Shown piece by piece: positions 25,601-36,435 of a stretch of 64,000 bases of DNA. The DNA is from Pelomyxa schiedti. Its lineage: Eukaryota > Evosea > Pelobiontida > Pelomyxidae. The translations under genes were made by a program, and so were the position numbers. Each line of letters begins with the position of its first letter. The stretch's first letter is position 1. The notes under the pieces were generated by a model that made no database searches, was not told the DNA's origin, and saw only the letters and a program-made list of their open reading frames with translations. The DNA lies in NCBI GenBank assembly GCA_020536535.1, contig JAHLWZ010000004.1:402870-466869 (forward strand), written 5' to 3'.

Positions 25601-25920
25601 CGTTGCCCCAAGCAGGAGAACGAACACTCCTCACCCTTTGTAGAGACACAACTCTGCACAGCCATTGGCTAGGGCGGTCCTTCACTGCCCTTTATTATAC
25701 ACTTTCCCCGCCAGTTGCCACGTGGCTGACAAAGCACCCTCTAGCCTGCGCACTCACCAGGACGGCTTTCCTTGTACCAGTAGTCCTGTTACTTGAACAC
25801 TGTGGATACTCCAAATGTACGGATGTGGATCACAACAAAGCCGCCAAGCAGACACTCCTCTGGGCTTTGGCGATTTTGTTGGTGCCCTTCCTTCTCATCC
25901 TCTCCGTACTCGTTCTGTGA
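19689..25920 (+). CDS. PARP4: Vault-type PARP (PARP-VIT-vWA) fused to R-SNARE motif and CFI-box membrane domain
   Basis: Start ATG 19689 (MPSRIKPQQPRLVKRIQHVA); no BRCT domain recognised. PARP4-like helical region, then the catalytic domain (about 20930-21760): HGT near 21280, NMGAGLYFADD near 21424 and, after splicing, DDDEFIIYNTS near 21695-21760, giving an H-Y-E triad. VIT domain about 21960-22650 (EAKYVFPLDEKSAVVGFEAF, VFTVSVGNLPPKTKV). vWA about 22990-23700 with MIDAS LLIDQSASM and FNIITFGSVFEPLF, FIITDGDFSHDSQVF. PARP4-like tail PPITELAKSEKVDELPFCTN. Splicing 24558/24610 and 24715/24770 then joins FWARAPAETPLPPLNTNN to YWTLTFPEQVPVRHDLFGFM, leading to a Pro-rich linker, an R-SNARE motif (25270-25405; ENIEHVLERGERIECL, zero-layer Arg), a 42-nt intron, the CFI box GCFIATAAFGTP and GRSFTALYYTLSPPVATWLT, and two hydrophobic helices to the TGA at 25918. 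If the tail were a separate gene it would lack its own start. Confidence 0.8.
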
Positions 25921-26037
25921 CAGTAATTGTATCAAAAGAAAAAAAAAATGCGAATAAGCGAAGGAAATAAGAAAAAACAGGATTTTCTATTAACCTTGCA
26001 GTTGCACATAATTAATTAAAACCCCTGCAGATCAGAC

Positions 26038-29000
26038 ATGAGCAGCGCCGGGACAACGGGCAGCAGCAAGACACACACAACCACTAAAAAACCACAAGCA
26101 CTCAAGTCGAAGACACGCAGAAAGAGTGGTGGGCGTGTGGCGAGCGTAAAACGGAATGCAAAGACCAGAAAGGGCGCATCGAAGAAAATGCTGTCAGGCA
26201 AGTCCAAAGCGCGGTCGAAACGAACAGCGTTGAAGAGCGCCCCGGTTCCTCTCGTGGGGAAAGCTGCACTTCAAAAGCGTTTGGATGAGGTGTGCACCAC
26301 GGTCTTCTTGCCATTCAATAAGTAAATGTAACTGTTCTATTTAAGCTCTTGGAGCCTTTCACCCGCAAAAACCGTAAAAGCCGCTCTGCTGACTGGCCGA
26401 CAGCTTCCAAGGAAGTTGTAAAACTTCTGGATACCTACAAAACTCCTCAAGGTGGCAATGTCAACGAAAAAAACCAAAAATAACCCTACAACAAGCACTT
26501 GAAAAAACCGTTGATATGATTATCAAGCAAATGGCCACTCAGAGTACAGTCCTTGTTGGTCTCTCTACTTTACTGCAGGAGGTCGAACTCACTCTCTCCT
26601 ATTTTCCCTCACTTTTGACCTAAGGTTATGAAAAGATTCCCTCAAATCACACTGACATCTCTGATTACCCGAATGGATTCCCATTTTCCTCTCAAAGCTC
26701 CTGCAAAGGTACACAAGCTCCCTTTGGGAGGAAAAACCCAATTTGGGTTATTTTTTCTGATTTTACTGACTTTCATAAAAGGAAGAAGGCTCTGACACCT
26801 GCATACAATATTCAAATGCATTGTCTTCCCTTCTCACTGCGTCACTTCCTGTTGTGAGTGAACCTGAAAAAGTGACTGTCTGTATGCAGTTGTTACGAAA
26901 ACTCGTTCCAAGGTGGGTTTCAGGGGAGCCTTTTGGGCGAATATCAATGAACTTGATCCAGAAGGTAGCCAAAACAGTAATGCGTGTGTGTGACATGTTG
27001 CAGATACCAGAAGCAGACCTACGTACAATAATTGCGGAACTTGTTCCCTTATTAGTCGTTTCCCAACAATGGTCTATTTATAACCTCCACTTGATGTTAA
27101 CTCTTGAGCCTTCCTTCAAGGTTATTGTTTATGTAATTCAATGTCTTTCGTAATAGGATATATTAGGCTGAAGTGCTCAAGTTAAATCCTAGAATTAAAT
27201 TTATACAAATCAGTGCCCCAGTTGTACCAAGGCTTCTTTCTTTCTTAAAGGTTGGAAACAAAATGATGATAAATGCTTAACAAAAAACTTAGACAAAAGT
27301 TGGACTTGAAGCAATAGGCAATCCTCACCTGTGGCAGGCAGTTGTGCGCAGTGCAACTCGGCAAAAAAATTCTCTTGATGTTTTGCACCTTCTCTGGAAA
27401 ACGTTTGTTGAAGGCATTCTCTAAGAGTTTGTTCTGGACACTTATGCGAGTCACAGAAAAGCCATTCATCAATGAAAATCGTATCACTCAGGTGCGTCTG
27501 ACCTTGTCAGCAGCCGTTTTTTGTTGCTGTTCTCGAGAAATCCTTATCAAATTCCTTGCTGACGGAAAAGTGAAGCTGATCTGTTCCCTTCTTGGGATGC
27601 GTGGTTTGCCCCTAAAGTATTCTTGGTCATGGGTATGCGCTCGAACATACCCCACAATCATCAACACATCAAAAAGTCCCATCAAATGAAAGCATCTCCT
27701 GATGCATGTTGCTTATTTCTCCAAAATTTTTTGGGATTTGCCCTCAAACCAGAGGGGTATGTTGACCATATGGTTGTTAATCTAATTCAGCTATTTCTAG
27801 GGGTACTTCCCTCCCGAATGCATTATGTGTGAAGGAGCTACTTAAACAGACTCCTAATCAATTTGTTAAGGATTATGTTACTAGTTTAATGAGAACTGTT
27901 CTCAGTTCCAGGTGAGTGGCGTGAAAAGTATTTTCTTTCTCAAATAGTTTACAGAGATAAGAGCCTCACATCCTGGCTCCTTGTTCTTATTGTATCAGGA
28001 ATAAAAATTCTTGTAAAAAGAGCTTGTATTGATGAAGACTCGTTATCGTCATACTTGGTTTCCTTTTTTTCCGTGGCACATATTCAGAAACCACTACGTT
28101 GTGTTCTACACTTCTCCCTCATACACTCACACTTTTTAGCCTCAATTTTGTCTCGGTTATCTGGCAAAGCTGAGTGGCTATTTTCTCATAGTGTTACCGA
28201 AACTGCCGCCTTTGGTAGTACTTTAACGGATCTAATAAGCATGCTTGTCAAGTGCAAGCCTCTTACAGAAGGTACAACCCAAATGCAAATGAGAGTGGCT
28301 CTCAATCTTCACCGTAGGGCAGGTGATGTGGAAAGCTGGCATAAACACACTTTACAACTTCATACTGAAATGCAGTTGTATGTCACTCTCCCGGTTGAAG
28401 AGGTGGTTACTCACAACTTTTTCTAGTGAACAAAGACATTTGGGCTCATGTTCACCTAAAGGAGCGAAGCAAAACCCAATTATGTGAATTGCTTTCTTCT
28501 CTCACTGGTCTGTGGACTGAGGTGGATTATTCCATTGCACTTTGGATGGTTCTAAGAAATTAACAGGCGGAAAATACCACAAATGGTGTCGTTCCAGCGC
28601 ACTTAGGCTCACTTTTTCTTTTGTGCAAGTCTCTAATAGTTTATACCTTCAGTAATAGTGCCGCACTAGAACCTCTTCAGGTTGAGATTACCTCTTTACA
28701 CACCTGAACCAAAAGATCCTCGACAGTCAACTCTAATAACTCATTTTCAGAAACTAATAGATTCACTAAGCCGCCTACAACCGTTGTTATGTAAAGCAGC
28801 ACTTCCCAAACTTCACACTTATAGTCCTGGTATGTAAGTAAGTTACCTCAGACCATTGTACCCAAATATTCCTAGAAGAAAACGAGAGCTTTTCTTCTTT
28901 AACAACGGCTTTCTTACATATACTGAAACTGAAAAAACCGTGGATCTTGACTCCATCTTTTAAAAGTTTTGAGTAATTGCCCCCCTTTTCTTGAAGCTTT

Positions 29001-31002
29001 CTGATCAGTACATCCAGATCAATTTCTCCCTTTATCCCCACATCTAGCGCGGTGTCCCTTATAAATTTTGTTACTGGCGTTGGTGGGTATATTGTTACAT
29101 AGCTCCTTGTTTACTCTACCAATAGAAACTGAGGATGCCGACCGATTAAGAAGTGATAGTGATAGTGATGACGATACAGATTTTGGAAGTGACCTGGAAG
29201 GGGAGAGTGGCAGCGAGGAAGCAGATAATGAGGAAATGAGCTTCAACGATTATCGAGCTGTTTGTTTCCCCCCTCTTATGTTTCTCTAATCGACCACAGG
29301 CTGCAGATGTAGAATTTGATGATGACACAATGTTGGGGCTTGATAAATATTACTCTTCTGTTGTTAAAGGGGGTAAGCCAGAAGGCGAAGAGGACCAACT
29401 TGCAGTGGATGAGGGTACACCTCCCAACACTCGTTTTGTACTCACTTTTTTATTACCTTAGAATGGGAAAGACGCAGAGCCACAAAATACTTAGATTTTC
29501 TTCTTCCAGCTAACATGACAAACCCAATGCTCCTCCAATTGGCGTCCGATTTGGGTGACATGGCCCTACAAAGTCAGAAGATGGAAAAAAGTTCCTTGAA
29601 GATACTCCATAATATCTCCAATTTACTCCTTGGATTCACGCAGTACGCTATTTAAATGACCACAGTCGTCATTAACTGTAGTAAAAGGTTCCCTGTTCTT
29701 GAGGACAAAGAAATGGTGACGGCTGTCAAAGAGGCAGTTGTGGGATTAACGAAGGCATGTTTACGGGTAGCAAGAGACAACCTCTCCACTCCTGTCCTGG
29801 TCACATTTCAGTTTGCCAGCTACATTTCACGTGTGGTGATGCATTCGGTAAAAAAAGGGGGAGCTGCTGAACCGTTGCTGTCACCTGAAGAAGTGACTGA
29901 TCTGGAGGAAAAGCTGGCTCAGCCTATTTTTTCCTATCTATCAAGAGAGCCCAGCAGCTTTGCCCTTTTAAAGACAGTAATCCTCGCGTCGGACATGGGG
30001 AGAACCCTCCTAGAACTTTGCTCACGTGAACTTTTTGCTGACAAAGAAGCTGACACTCCAAGGTTTTTTTCCTTTAGTTAGTTCCACTACCTCAACCACA
30101 TATTCAGCACTCACTTTAAAACACTGGATCTCTTATGCAAATTACTGGCCACACAAACAGTTTGTATCCAACCTCATTTAATCGCCTTTTGATTTGAATT
30201 TTAGTGTACCAATGCACTTAGTTTGGTGTCTGAAGCAGGTATAATTTCTCTTTGAATGCCGACCAATAAGCTGTTTGCAGCCGCCTATGTGCTTGCTTAC
30301 TGTAAACGTCTTAAACGCAATGATGTGACACCTGTTGTGGCTACTCAAATATTTCACTTACTGAAGTGCTTTCACGCACTTCTTTCAACTTCGTTGGAAA
30401 CACACTCAAGGGAAAAGGTTCAATATCCTTTACCAGTTTACCACGGCATTGCATTTTTTGTGTTGCATACCATAAAAACACTCTTCTAATTTCTATGTTA
30501 GGTCGTTGAACTCCTCCCAGAAAACTTGTTATCTGAACTACAAACTGTCAGTAAGAAAATTGCCAAACAAAAAATTGTTCAGATGTGCCGGGTTCTGACC
30601 GAGCTCATAACTGGGTACTTACCCTTACAGGTGACATTAACTTGACTATCTCCTAGAGAAAAACAGCAGAAGACTGAGAAAGTGCGTAGTAAGAAGCCAA
30701 AAGACGGGGGTAGTGGAAAGGAAGCTCCCAACAAAAAGAAACAAGCTCCCACCAAAACTACCAACTCTGCAGAACCTACAACAACAACTACAACAACAAC
30801 AACAACAACAACAACTACGAGTACCACAGCCGGATCCAAACGACCACCCCCATCACCAACAGCAAACACCACAAAGTCGTCCCCCAAAAAGGCCGACCTG
30901 ACAGTTAAATCAGCCAAAAAAGCCACCAAGCCATCACCACCAAAGCCCAAACGGACAAAGACCACAACTCAAGCAAACAACAAAGTAAATAAGAAAGTTT
31001 AA
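26038..31002 (+). CDS. MYBBP1A/POL5-like nucleolar protein
   Basis: Probably the nucleolar rDNA-associated protein known as MYBBP1A or Pol5 (DNA polymerase phi family by name, not a polymerase). The ATG at 26038 opens a very basic S/T/K/R-rich region (KSKTRRKSGGRVASVKRNAK). A long alpha-helical repeat region in many exons follows (for example IPEADLRTIIAELVPLLVVS). Then an acidic stretch with SDSDSDDDTDFGSDLEGESG (about 29150-29250) sits just before DVEFDDDTMLGLDKYYSSVV, a pattern characteristic of Pol5/MYBBP1A. A C-terminal helical part follows, then a basic tail with 14 consecutive Thr (30778-30822) and many SPKK-like motifs, ending at TAA 31002. The family call rests mainly on the acidic loop plus the DDDTM..LD motif; RRP12-type HEAT proteins are the main alternative. 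Confidence 0.6.
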
Positions 31003-31129
31003 CTAGATTCCAACCAAAAAAAAGAAACCAAGTCTTTTGGGGGAAAAAATCTGTTTTTACACTTTCTCCAGTACAGTGGGGAAAAAGAAAAAAAAGAGAA
31101 CAAGGTATGCAGGATTGGATGGGAAGGGA

Positions 31130-31966
31130 TTACAACAAGGCACATTTGCCCTTCTTCCTGCCACCACCGCCTCCTGTTGCATTCCTGGCATTGTGTACTA
31201 TGTCAATTGCACTCTCAAACAACTCATTTACACCCTGCCTCAGTCTCGCACAGGCCTCGGCGTAATTCACAGCACCACAGCTCCTTCCCAACTCCGCACC
31301 TTGTTCTGTTGATATTGTTTCTACTTTTCCTGACAACTGGTCGGCAACGGGGTTTTCACGTAAGTCAGTCTTGAGACCAACAAGTATAACCGGGATGTCT
31401 AGGTGCCAGGGTAAGGGGGAAAAAAAAGAGTATTACGGCTTGGATGTACCAGGGCAGTAATGGCGGACTTCGGGAAACCATCTATCCTAGCATAATGTGA
31501 TTCTCCAGAATGTGATGGAAAGGGGATTACCTTGACATTGTCATACGATCTTTTGCTAACAACACTAAAGCATATGAGAGCAATCTGGGTGTCGGGATAT
31601 CTACCATTGAGAGTATCAAAAAAGAAGCGCTATTAGATTTGATTTGTTGATGGAGTGGGTGACTAACGATAAAGGACGGAGTCGATCAAAGTCTTCCTGC
31701 CCTGCAGTATCCCACAATTCAAGACATATTGGGGCCGACTGAAGTCCAGTTAAAAATACATTCCTATCACAGAGGGGATACGCACGTTTGGTTTATTCAC
31801 CACTTTCACGTAGTTCTCAAAGACCTTGATCTCGGTTACTGGCTACGTAGTGAGAAAAAGCAACTACACACAGTGGGGCAATACTTCTCAGGGAACTCAT
31901 CACGAGCATAGACGATCAACAAGCAAGTCTGGGAGAAAAAAAAAGGGTGGTGTGAGGAAAAATGAC

Positions 31967-32045
<79 letters not shown>

Positions 32046-32140
32046 AAAAATGAAGGGAGTGAGAGCGTAGATCTTAGTTGGACCTTGCCGACAGCACCAT
32101 CACCGACAACGACCAGTTTGATCCTCTCCTCTGTAGCCAT
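31130..32140 (-). CDS. Rho/Rac-family small GTPase
   Basis: An actin-cytoskeleton GTPase. The ATG at 32140 opens MATEERIKLVVVGDGAVGK, then an intron containing a 75-nt A run (T run on the coding strand), then TCLLIVYARDEFPEKYCPT, VFENYVKVVNKPN, APICLELWDTAGQEDFDRLR (Rho-type switch II), TQIALICFSVV, WFPEVRHYC, PVILVGLKTDLREN and a final helix LRQGVNELFESAIDIVHNAR. The TKxD motif is LKTDLREN and the Rho insert region is short. The C-terminus GGGGGRKKGKCALL-stop is a polybasic CaaX box ending in Leu (geranylgeranylation expected). The TAA is at 31130-31132. At least five introns are present. Confidence 0.92.
31969..32043 (+). repeat. 75-nt adenine homopolymer in the first Rho intron
   Basis: An uninterrupted A run on the plus strand, which is a poly-T run in the first intron of the minus-strand Rho gene. 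The lysine- or phenylalanine-only reading frames here are artefacts of the run. It lies inside an intron, which argues against a processed retrocopy tail. Confidence 0.95.
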
Positions 32141-32561
32141 TTTTTTTTTCTTGAAACCCTCTAAATTTTTTATCCCTTTTCCTTTGAAAAGCGAAAAGTT
32201 TTCTGGTTCGAACTGAGGGTTGATCTCAAGAGAAAAAAAATTCCCTTGTTGCCTGGTCTACAGCCTCCAATTGGTGAGAAACACAATTAGTCTCAATTTT
32301 TGCAGTGTGATTGTTTGTAGTTCTCCATTAGGTACGCCAAAGTGTGTAGGTACGTGCCTGTTGTCTGGGGTGTTTTTACAAGGGATACTGATACTGAAAC
32401 TGAGTTTCAATTTGGGGCTGAAAAATCAGGAAAACCCTTGGTGGAAACACAAAGAGTGATACCCTATATCTTGTGTAATGTGTTCTAAGCTTCCGGTTAA
32501 TCAATGAATATCCACTCACAAAATTGTTACAGGAAATGCAATGTGAGCAACACTAGAACCA
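32141..32561. other. Intergenic region between Rho and the DUF1848 gene
   Basis: About 420 nt upstream of the Rho start and downstream of the DUF1848 stop. It contains TGGTTCGAAC at about 32203-32212, which resembles a tRNA B box, but no cloverleaf can be folded around it. The 80-codon plus-strand open frame at 32220-32459 has no recognisable features. Confidence 0.4.
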
Positions 32562-33906
32562 TCAAAATAGTTCATTACTTCCATTTCTATTCAGTGGATT
32601 GGCACAACAATATATACACCGATGTGCTGCAGGGGGGGAAAAAAATTACTCCAAGCACATGACAGTAGTGAAACACACCGCATGCAAATTCTTTATCATA
32701 GCTGCCAATTTCCATGGATTTACTGCAATGACAGGCGTCTCTGCATTTGGTTGGGTAATGGGTAGAGATTAAGAGGGGAACCTCCTCCAGGGGTCATGAT
32801 CTGTGTGTGTAAGAAGAGGAAGTCCGCGTGCTTTCAAAACTGCATTGACCTGGTTTCCATCCACACAGCTGGGGAATTTCAGTGTTTGAAGTTCAAAGGA
32901 TGAAAAACCTTCCAGGGGTCAAACCACTGTGCCCAAGAACCTCTGGCATGCGACATGGGTGAAGAGTGAGCTGAATAACTGTTAAAATAACCAAGTAAGA
33001 GAAGTCATACTCCGTGTGTGGCAGCAATTCCAATTAGGTTATCGAGGATTCTTTCTTTTTCTATTAGGGGTGGATCAATGAGTTCTATTCCTGCTTGTGC
33101 CATCTGTTTTTTTGGTTAGTGTGATCTTATATGAAATCGTTTTTACCCTTGGTACAACTGTCTTGTAGGGGATGCAGAATGCAAATGTAATCTTTTTCAG
33201 CCCGAGTTTCCCTCCAGCTTCACATATCTAGTGTGAACTATAAGTATGATTTTAAAAATGTTGGAGAGTACCTGCGAGAAATGAGACAAGTTATCATAAA
33301 CGGTATCGTCCCCATGATTCTTATAGAAAACGATGGGATCAAACCGCAGTGATACACTGCTTGCATTTTAATTTCTCTTGGCATTCAGCGATTCACATAA
33401 CCTTTCGGGTCCAAACAATCTAACAAGTTGAGATAGCTGTTCAAGCCTCTCAGGAAAAGTGCAACGCAATCCCGGTTCCAATATGGAGGGGCTATTCAGA
33501 GTAAAGTTGAAGCAGTGAGCATCATATTGAGCAAGCAAGTTGTGAGTGACTGGATCGTTGAAGCACTGCAACCACTTGGAAAAATCCTTTGACCACCTTT
33601 GTTATACCTTGTCAATAACAAATTGTGGGTGGGCATCAGGATATGTTATGAATACCACACGAAAGCCCGAACAAATGGGGGTCTGAGTGTCACGGTGGGA
33701 GGTGAATACCTCGACCTGGTCACAAACCCCTCTTTGATCCTCTCCAAGACCCAGTCCATATAGAACCTGTTTTCATTAAAGGAATTAAGACACAACCAAC
33801 CCGACTCAATGCATTGTGGGATGAAAAATAGGAGCACTAACGCTGGGATGTCAGTCCTTCTTGAGCACGAGATCACTTCCCACGTCTCTTCGGGTTGTTG
33901 TGCCAT
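32562..33906 (-). CDS. DUF1848-family protein with Cys-rich C-terminus
   Basis: A family known mainly from bacteria and of unknown function; its C-terminal cysteines suggest a metal or Fe-S site. The ATG at 33906 gives MAQQPEETWEVISCSRRTDI, where ISCSRRTDIP is the family's N-terminal signature, then FYMDWVLERIKEGF and TQTPICSGFRVVFITYPDAH. A middle exon has LLAQYDAHCFNFTLNSPSIL, FPERLEQLSQLVRLFGPERL and a WRFDPIVFYKN-like block (33300-33365). The end, after splicing, is CHCSKSMEIGSYDKEFACAH joined to RCIYCCANPLNRNGSNELF-stop, matching the C.C..S.DIG......C.H.C.YC.A pattern. At least seven introns show it is a resident nuclear gene. Horizontal acquisition is inferred from the family's usual distribution, not shown. 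Confidence 0.85.
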
Positions 33907-34197
33907 CACCGATATTAGTTATATATGAGATTGGAGATAGACTTTGATGGCATGAAATTGGGGGGAGGATCAAAGAAAAACACTGTGTCCTTCATTTCGT
34001 CGGTGGAGTTGTGCTTGAGAAAGATCAAGTAATGAATCCACAAATTTGGTGAGGAAGCCCCAAACCGTTCGTGAGATCACCGCCCTGGTTTATCTTTTCT
34101 CGGACTGAAACATTTTGGGGACTGGACCGGGTTCGCGAAAGACCAAGTTCCTCTCCCCTTCGTTTCCCTTTCTTTTCATCAAACGCCATTCGTCTGG

Positions 34198-36180
34198 ATG
34201 CCTGTAACAAAACACCACTCCCGCAACAAGAGAAAGAAAACACCAAACCCTAAAAAACCAAACAAAACAGGCCGTCCCACCTTGCCCCACAACACAAACG
34301 CCCCAACAAACACAACAACCAAGGACGGCACAGCCACCAGCCAAACCCATAATAAGAAGAAAAAAGTACCCACACCGGCCGTATCCCCCACACTTGGAAT
34401 CTTGTGTTGCCCAACCACGCCTTCGCTACTTTGTTGTGGAATGTTCGGCGGCAGTGCTCAGCCGTCTCCCATAATCCCGAACCGCCTGTACCTCGGCGAC
34501 GAATTACACGGCTGCTCGCGGCGCACTTTGAGGCTGTGCGGAGTGACTCGCGTGTTGTCTGTTGGCGAGCGCGCGTTCGAGCTTCCCGGCGTGTTGTTGA
34601 TGCACCACGCAATGAGCGATTATGGGAGGTCAAACCTCACGAGGCTGCTGCCGTCTTTTTTCAGATTCATCGACGAATCTCTGGCTAGAAACCAATGCCA
34701 AATTGATGATACATGCACAAATACCAATCCAAATCCAAATCCAATCACAAACACCAATTCCAACAGCAACAACAATGACCCAACCCAACTTTTTCTGGGA
34801 AAGGTTGCTTCTCCATTGAACCGTTCCCCTGTAACATCACCAATAACATCCCCTTCCCAGTCTCCTGCGCTTATGTCTGTTATGTACAACCAGCCAACTT
34901 ACACACTGTCACCTCACTCTGCTTCCCCTCAGCGCTCCACATGTGCTTCTTCTTCTGGTGCTGTACTGGTACATTGTGCTGCCGGAGCAAACAGGTCTCC
35001 GGTTGTGGTTATAGCATACCTCATAGCAAGATGCGGGCTAACTTTAGCCGAGGCCGCCACCCATGTGAAGTCTCTTAGACCCCAAACTCATCCTTGTATA
35101 TCTTATATGGAGCAGCTTCTTACGCTGGAATATGAATGCTTCGGCTCTAACTCCTGGAAGTTAAGCGAATTTGCAATGGCCATGCAAGGAAAACCTTCTG
35201 TGCAGACCATTCAACTTACTGCCGTTAATGACACGGTGGTTGTATCCCAGATGCCCACTTCTCCAAAACCCTCACCAAAGGCACAACCTTCCCCAAAAGG
35301 GCAGCCTTCTCCAAAAGCGCCACCATCCCAAATGGCACCGCCCAAACTAGTGCCACCACCACTTACCACCCAATATGTAAATCTAACAAATCCAACAGTT
35401 ACATCAACCCACTTGCAGGGAACACCCGTTACTCTTCCGCCATTCAATCCAATACCCTCCTCACACTCAAATCCAACACTTTTTCCACCTTCGAAACAAA
35501 ACGCACTGCCCTCTGACAAGCCTGCCGAAAGACAATATACTCCATTCACAATTGCCGCGATAGCACTTGCCACCGCGCTAGGCCCAGCGGCTACCGGAAC
35601 AAGGAAAGTAGTTCCGCAAAAAGAAGCACCTCCCGGTCCGAAGCTGCCGCCGATTCCTCCTAAGCACAAGGATGACATTTTGATGGTTACACCCATTCCT
35701 GCAACCCAAAGCACAAACACCAACTCCAACTCTAACATCAGCATCAGCACCAGCACCAAAATCACAACAGACCCAATAAAGAACCTCTCCCCACTACCCC
35801 CGCAAGCACCTCTCACAAATACAACCACCAATATGCCGACATTAATGACAAACAAAACAGCCATCACAGGAATCAATTTCTACAAGACACCCAAGGAGAA
35901 ACAGACACTTCCACCCTTGGTTAACAAAAAGCATTCGCCAAGCTCACTCCCCAACAAAACCCCACACAAGCCAGTCACATCACTCTCCCCATCATTGTCA
36001 TATCCCGGTGGATCCAGCAACACTTCTGGGAACACTGGGTGTAATGCAAAGTGGGATTGGACCAGCTGTGGTGTACATTACTCCAAGCAGCCAATACCAC
36101 ACACAGGCCACCAATTTAGCTTCTGCAGAGAGCTCCCCACACTGCCCAATAGTTGTGTGGGTGCAGGGCTCTCTATGTGA
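34198..36180 (+). CDS. Dual-specificity phosphatase with long low-complexity tail
   Basis: An atypical DSP with no intron seen. The frame is open from the ATG at 34198 (K/N/T-rich leader), but the conserved part starts near a second ATG at 34441 (MFGGSAQPSPIIPNRLYLGD), which may be the true start. The domain has RLCGVTRVLSVGERAFELPG, HHAMSDYGRSNLTRLLPSFF (the Asp is the likely general acid), the P-loop VHCAAGANRSPVVVIAYLIA (HCX5R intact) and AATHVKSLRPQTHPCISYME. About 80 residues rich in N, T, P and S are inserted between the general-acid region and the P-loop. After the domain follow about 330 residues rich in P, S, T, N and K (for example repeated SPKAQPSPKGQPSPK). Substrate unknown. Confidence 0.88.
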   Translation: MPVTKHHSRNKRKKTPNPKKPNKTGRPTLPHNTNAPTNTTTKDGTATSQTHNKKKKVPTPAVSPTLGILCCPTTPSLLCCGMFGGSAQPSPIIPNRLYLGDELHGCSRRTLRLCGVTRVLSVGERAFELPGVLLMHHAMSDYGRSNLTRLLPSFFRFIDESLARNQCQIDDTCTNTNPNPNPITNTNSNSNNNDPTQLFLGKVASPLNRSPVTSPITSPSQSPALMSVMYNQPTYTLSPHSASPQRSTCASSSGAVLVHCAAGANRSPVVVIAYLIARCGLTLAEAATHVKSLRPQTHPCISYMEQLLTLEYECFGSNSWKLSEFAMAMQGKPSVQTIQLTAVNDTVVVSQMPTSPKPSPKAQPSPKGQPSPKAPPSQMAPPKLVPPPLTTQYVNLTNPTVTSTHLQGTPVTLPPFNPIPSSHSNPTLFPPSKQNALPSDKPAERQYTPFTIAAIALATALGPAATGTRKVVPQKEAPPGPKLPPIPPKHKDDILMVTPIPATQSTNTNSNSNISISTSTKITTDPIKNLSPLPPQAPLTNTTTNMPTLMTNKTAITGINFYKTPKEKQTLPPLVNKKHSPSSLPNKTPHKPVTSLSPSLSYPGGSSNTSGNTGCNAKWDWTSCGVHYSKQPIPHTGHQFSFCRELPTLPNSCVGAGLSM

Positions 36181-36435
36181 AAACTAGTACTTATTACATT
36201 TTTGTTAAAACATTTCTTCGTCACATTTCTTTGCCCTTTCCCGGCTCGTTCCCTGCTTTTGATGTCCTTCCTTCCCGCTTTGCAAAGACATCAATTCCCT
36301 GCGAATTTTTCAACGAGGAAGTGATTTGCCGGAAGTCACTTCAAAAAGAAAACCACAAAACACGTTGGGGAGATCGTTGCTGTGTCACAAAAGAAAAAAA
36401 AAGAGACAAGCACGCGCGTGCGACAAGTGTTAACA

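Noticed and set aside
30579-30965. Minus-strand 128-codon frame rich in V and G
   Set aside because: Antisense shadow of the basic, Thr-rich C-terminal exon of the MYBBP1A/POL5-like gene; no start context or homology.
31826-32053. Lysine-only or phenylalanine-only ORFs and a possible retrocopy poly-A tail
   Set aside because: The 75-nt A run sits within an intron of the functional Rho gene, with a normal exon (MATEERIKLVVVGDGAVGK) upstream of it on the minus strand, so it is not the end of a processed copy.
35211-35876. Minus-strand 221-codon frame
   Set aside because: Shadow of the Pro/Thr-rich tail of the dual-specificity phosphatase; composition reflects the low-complexity sense strand.
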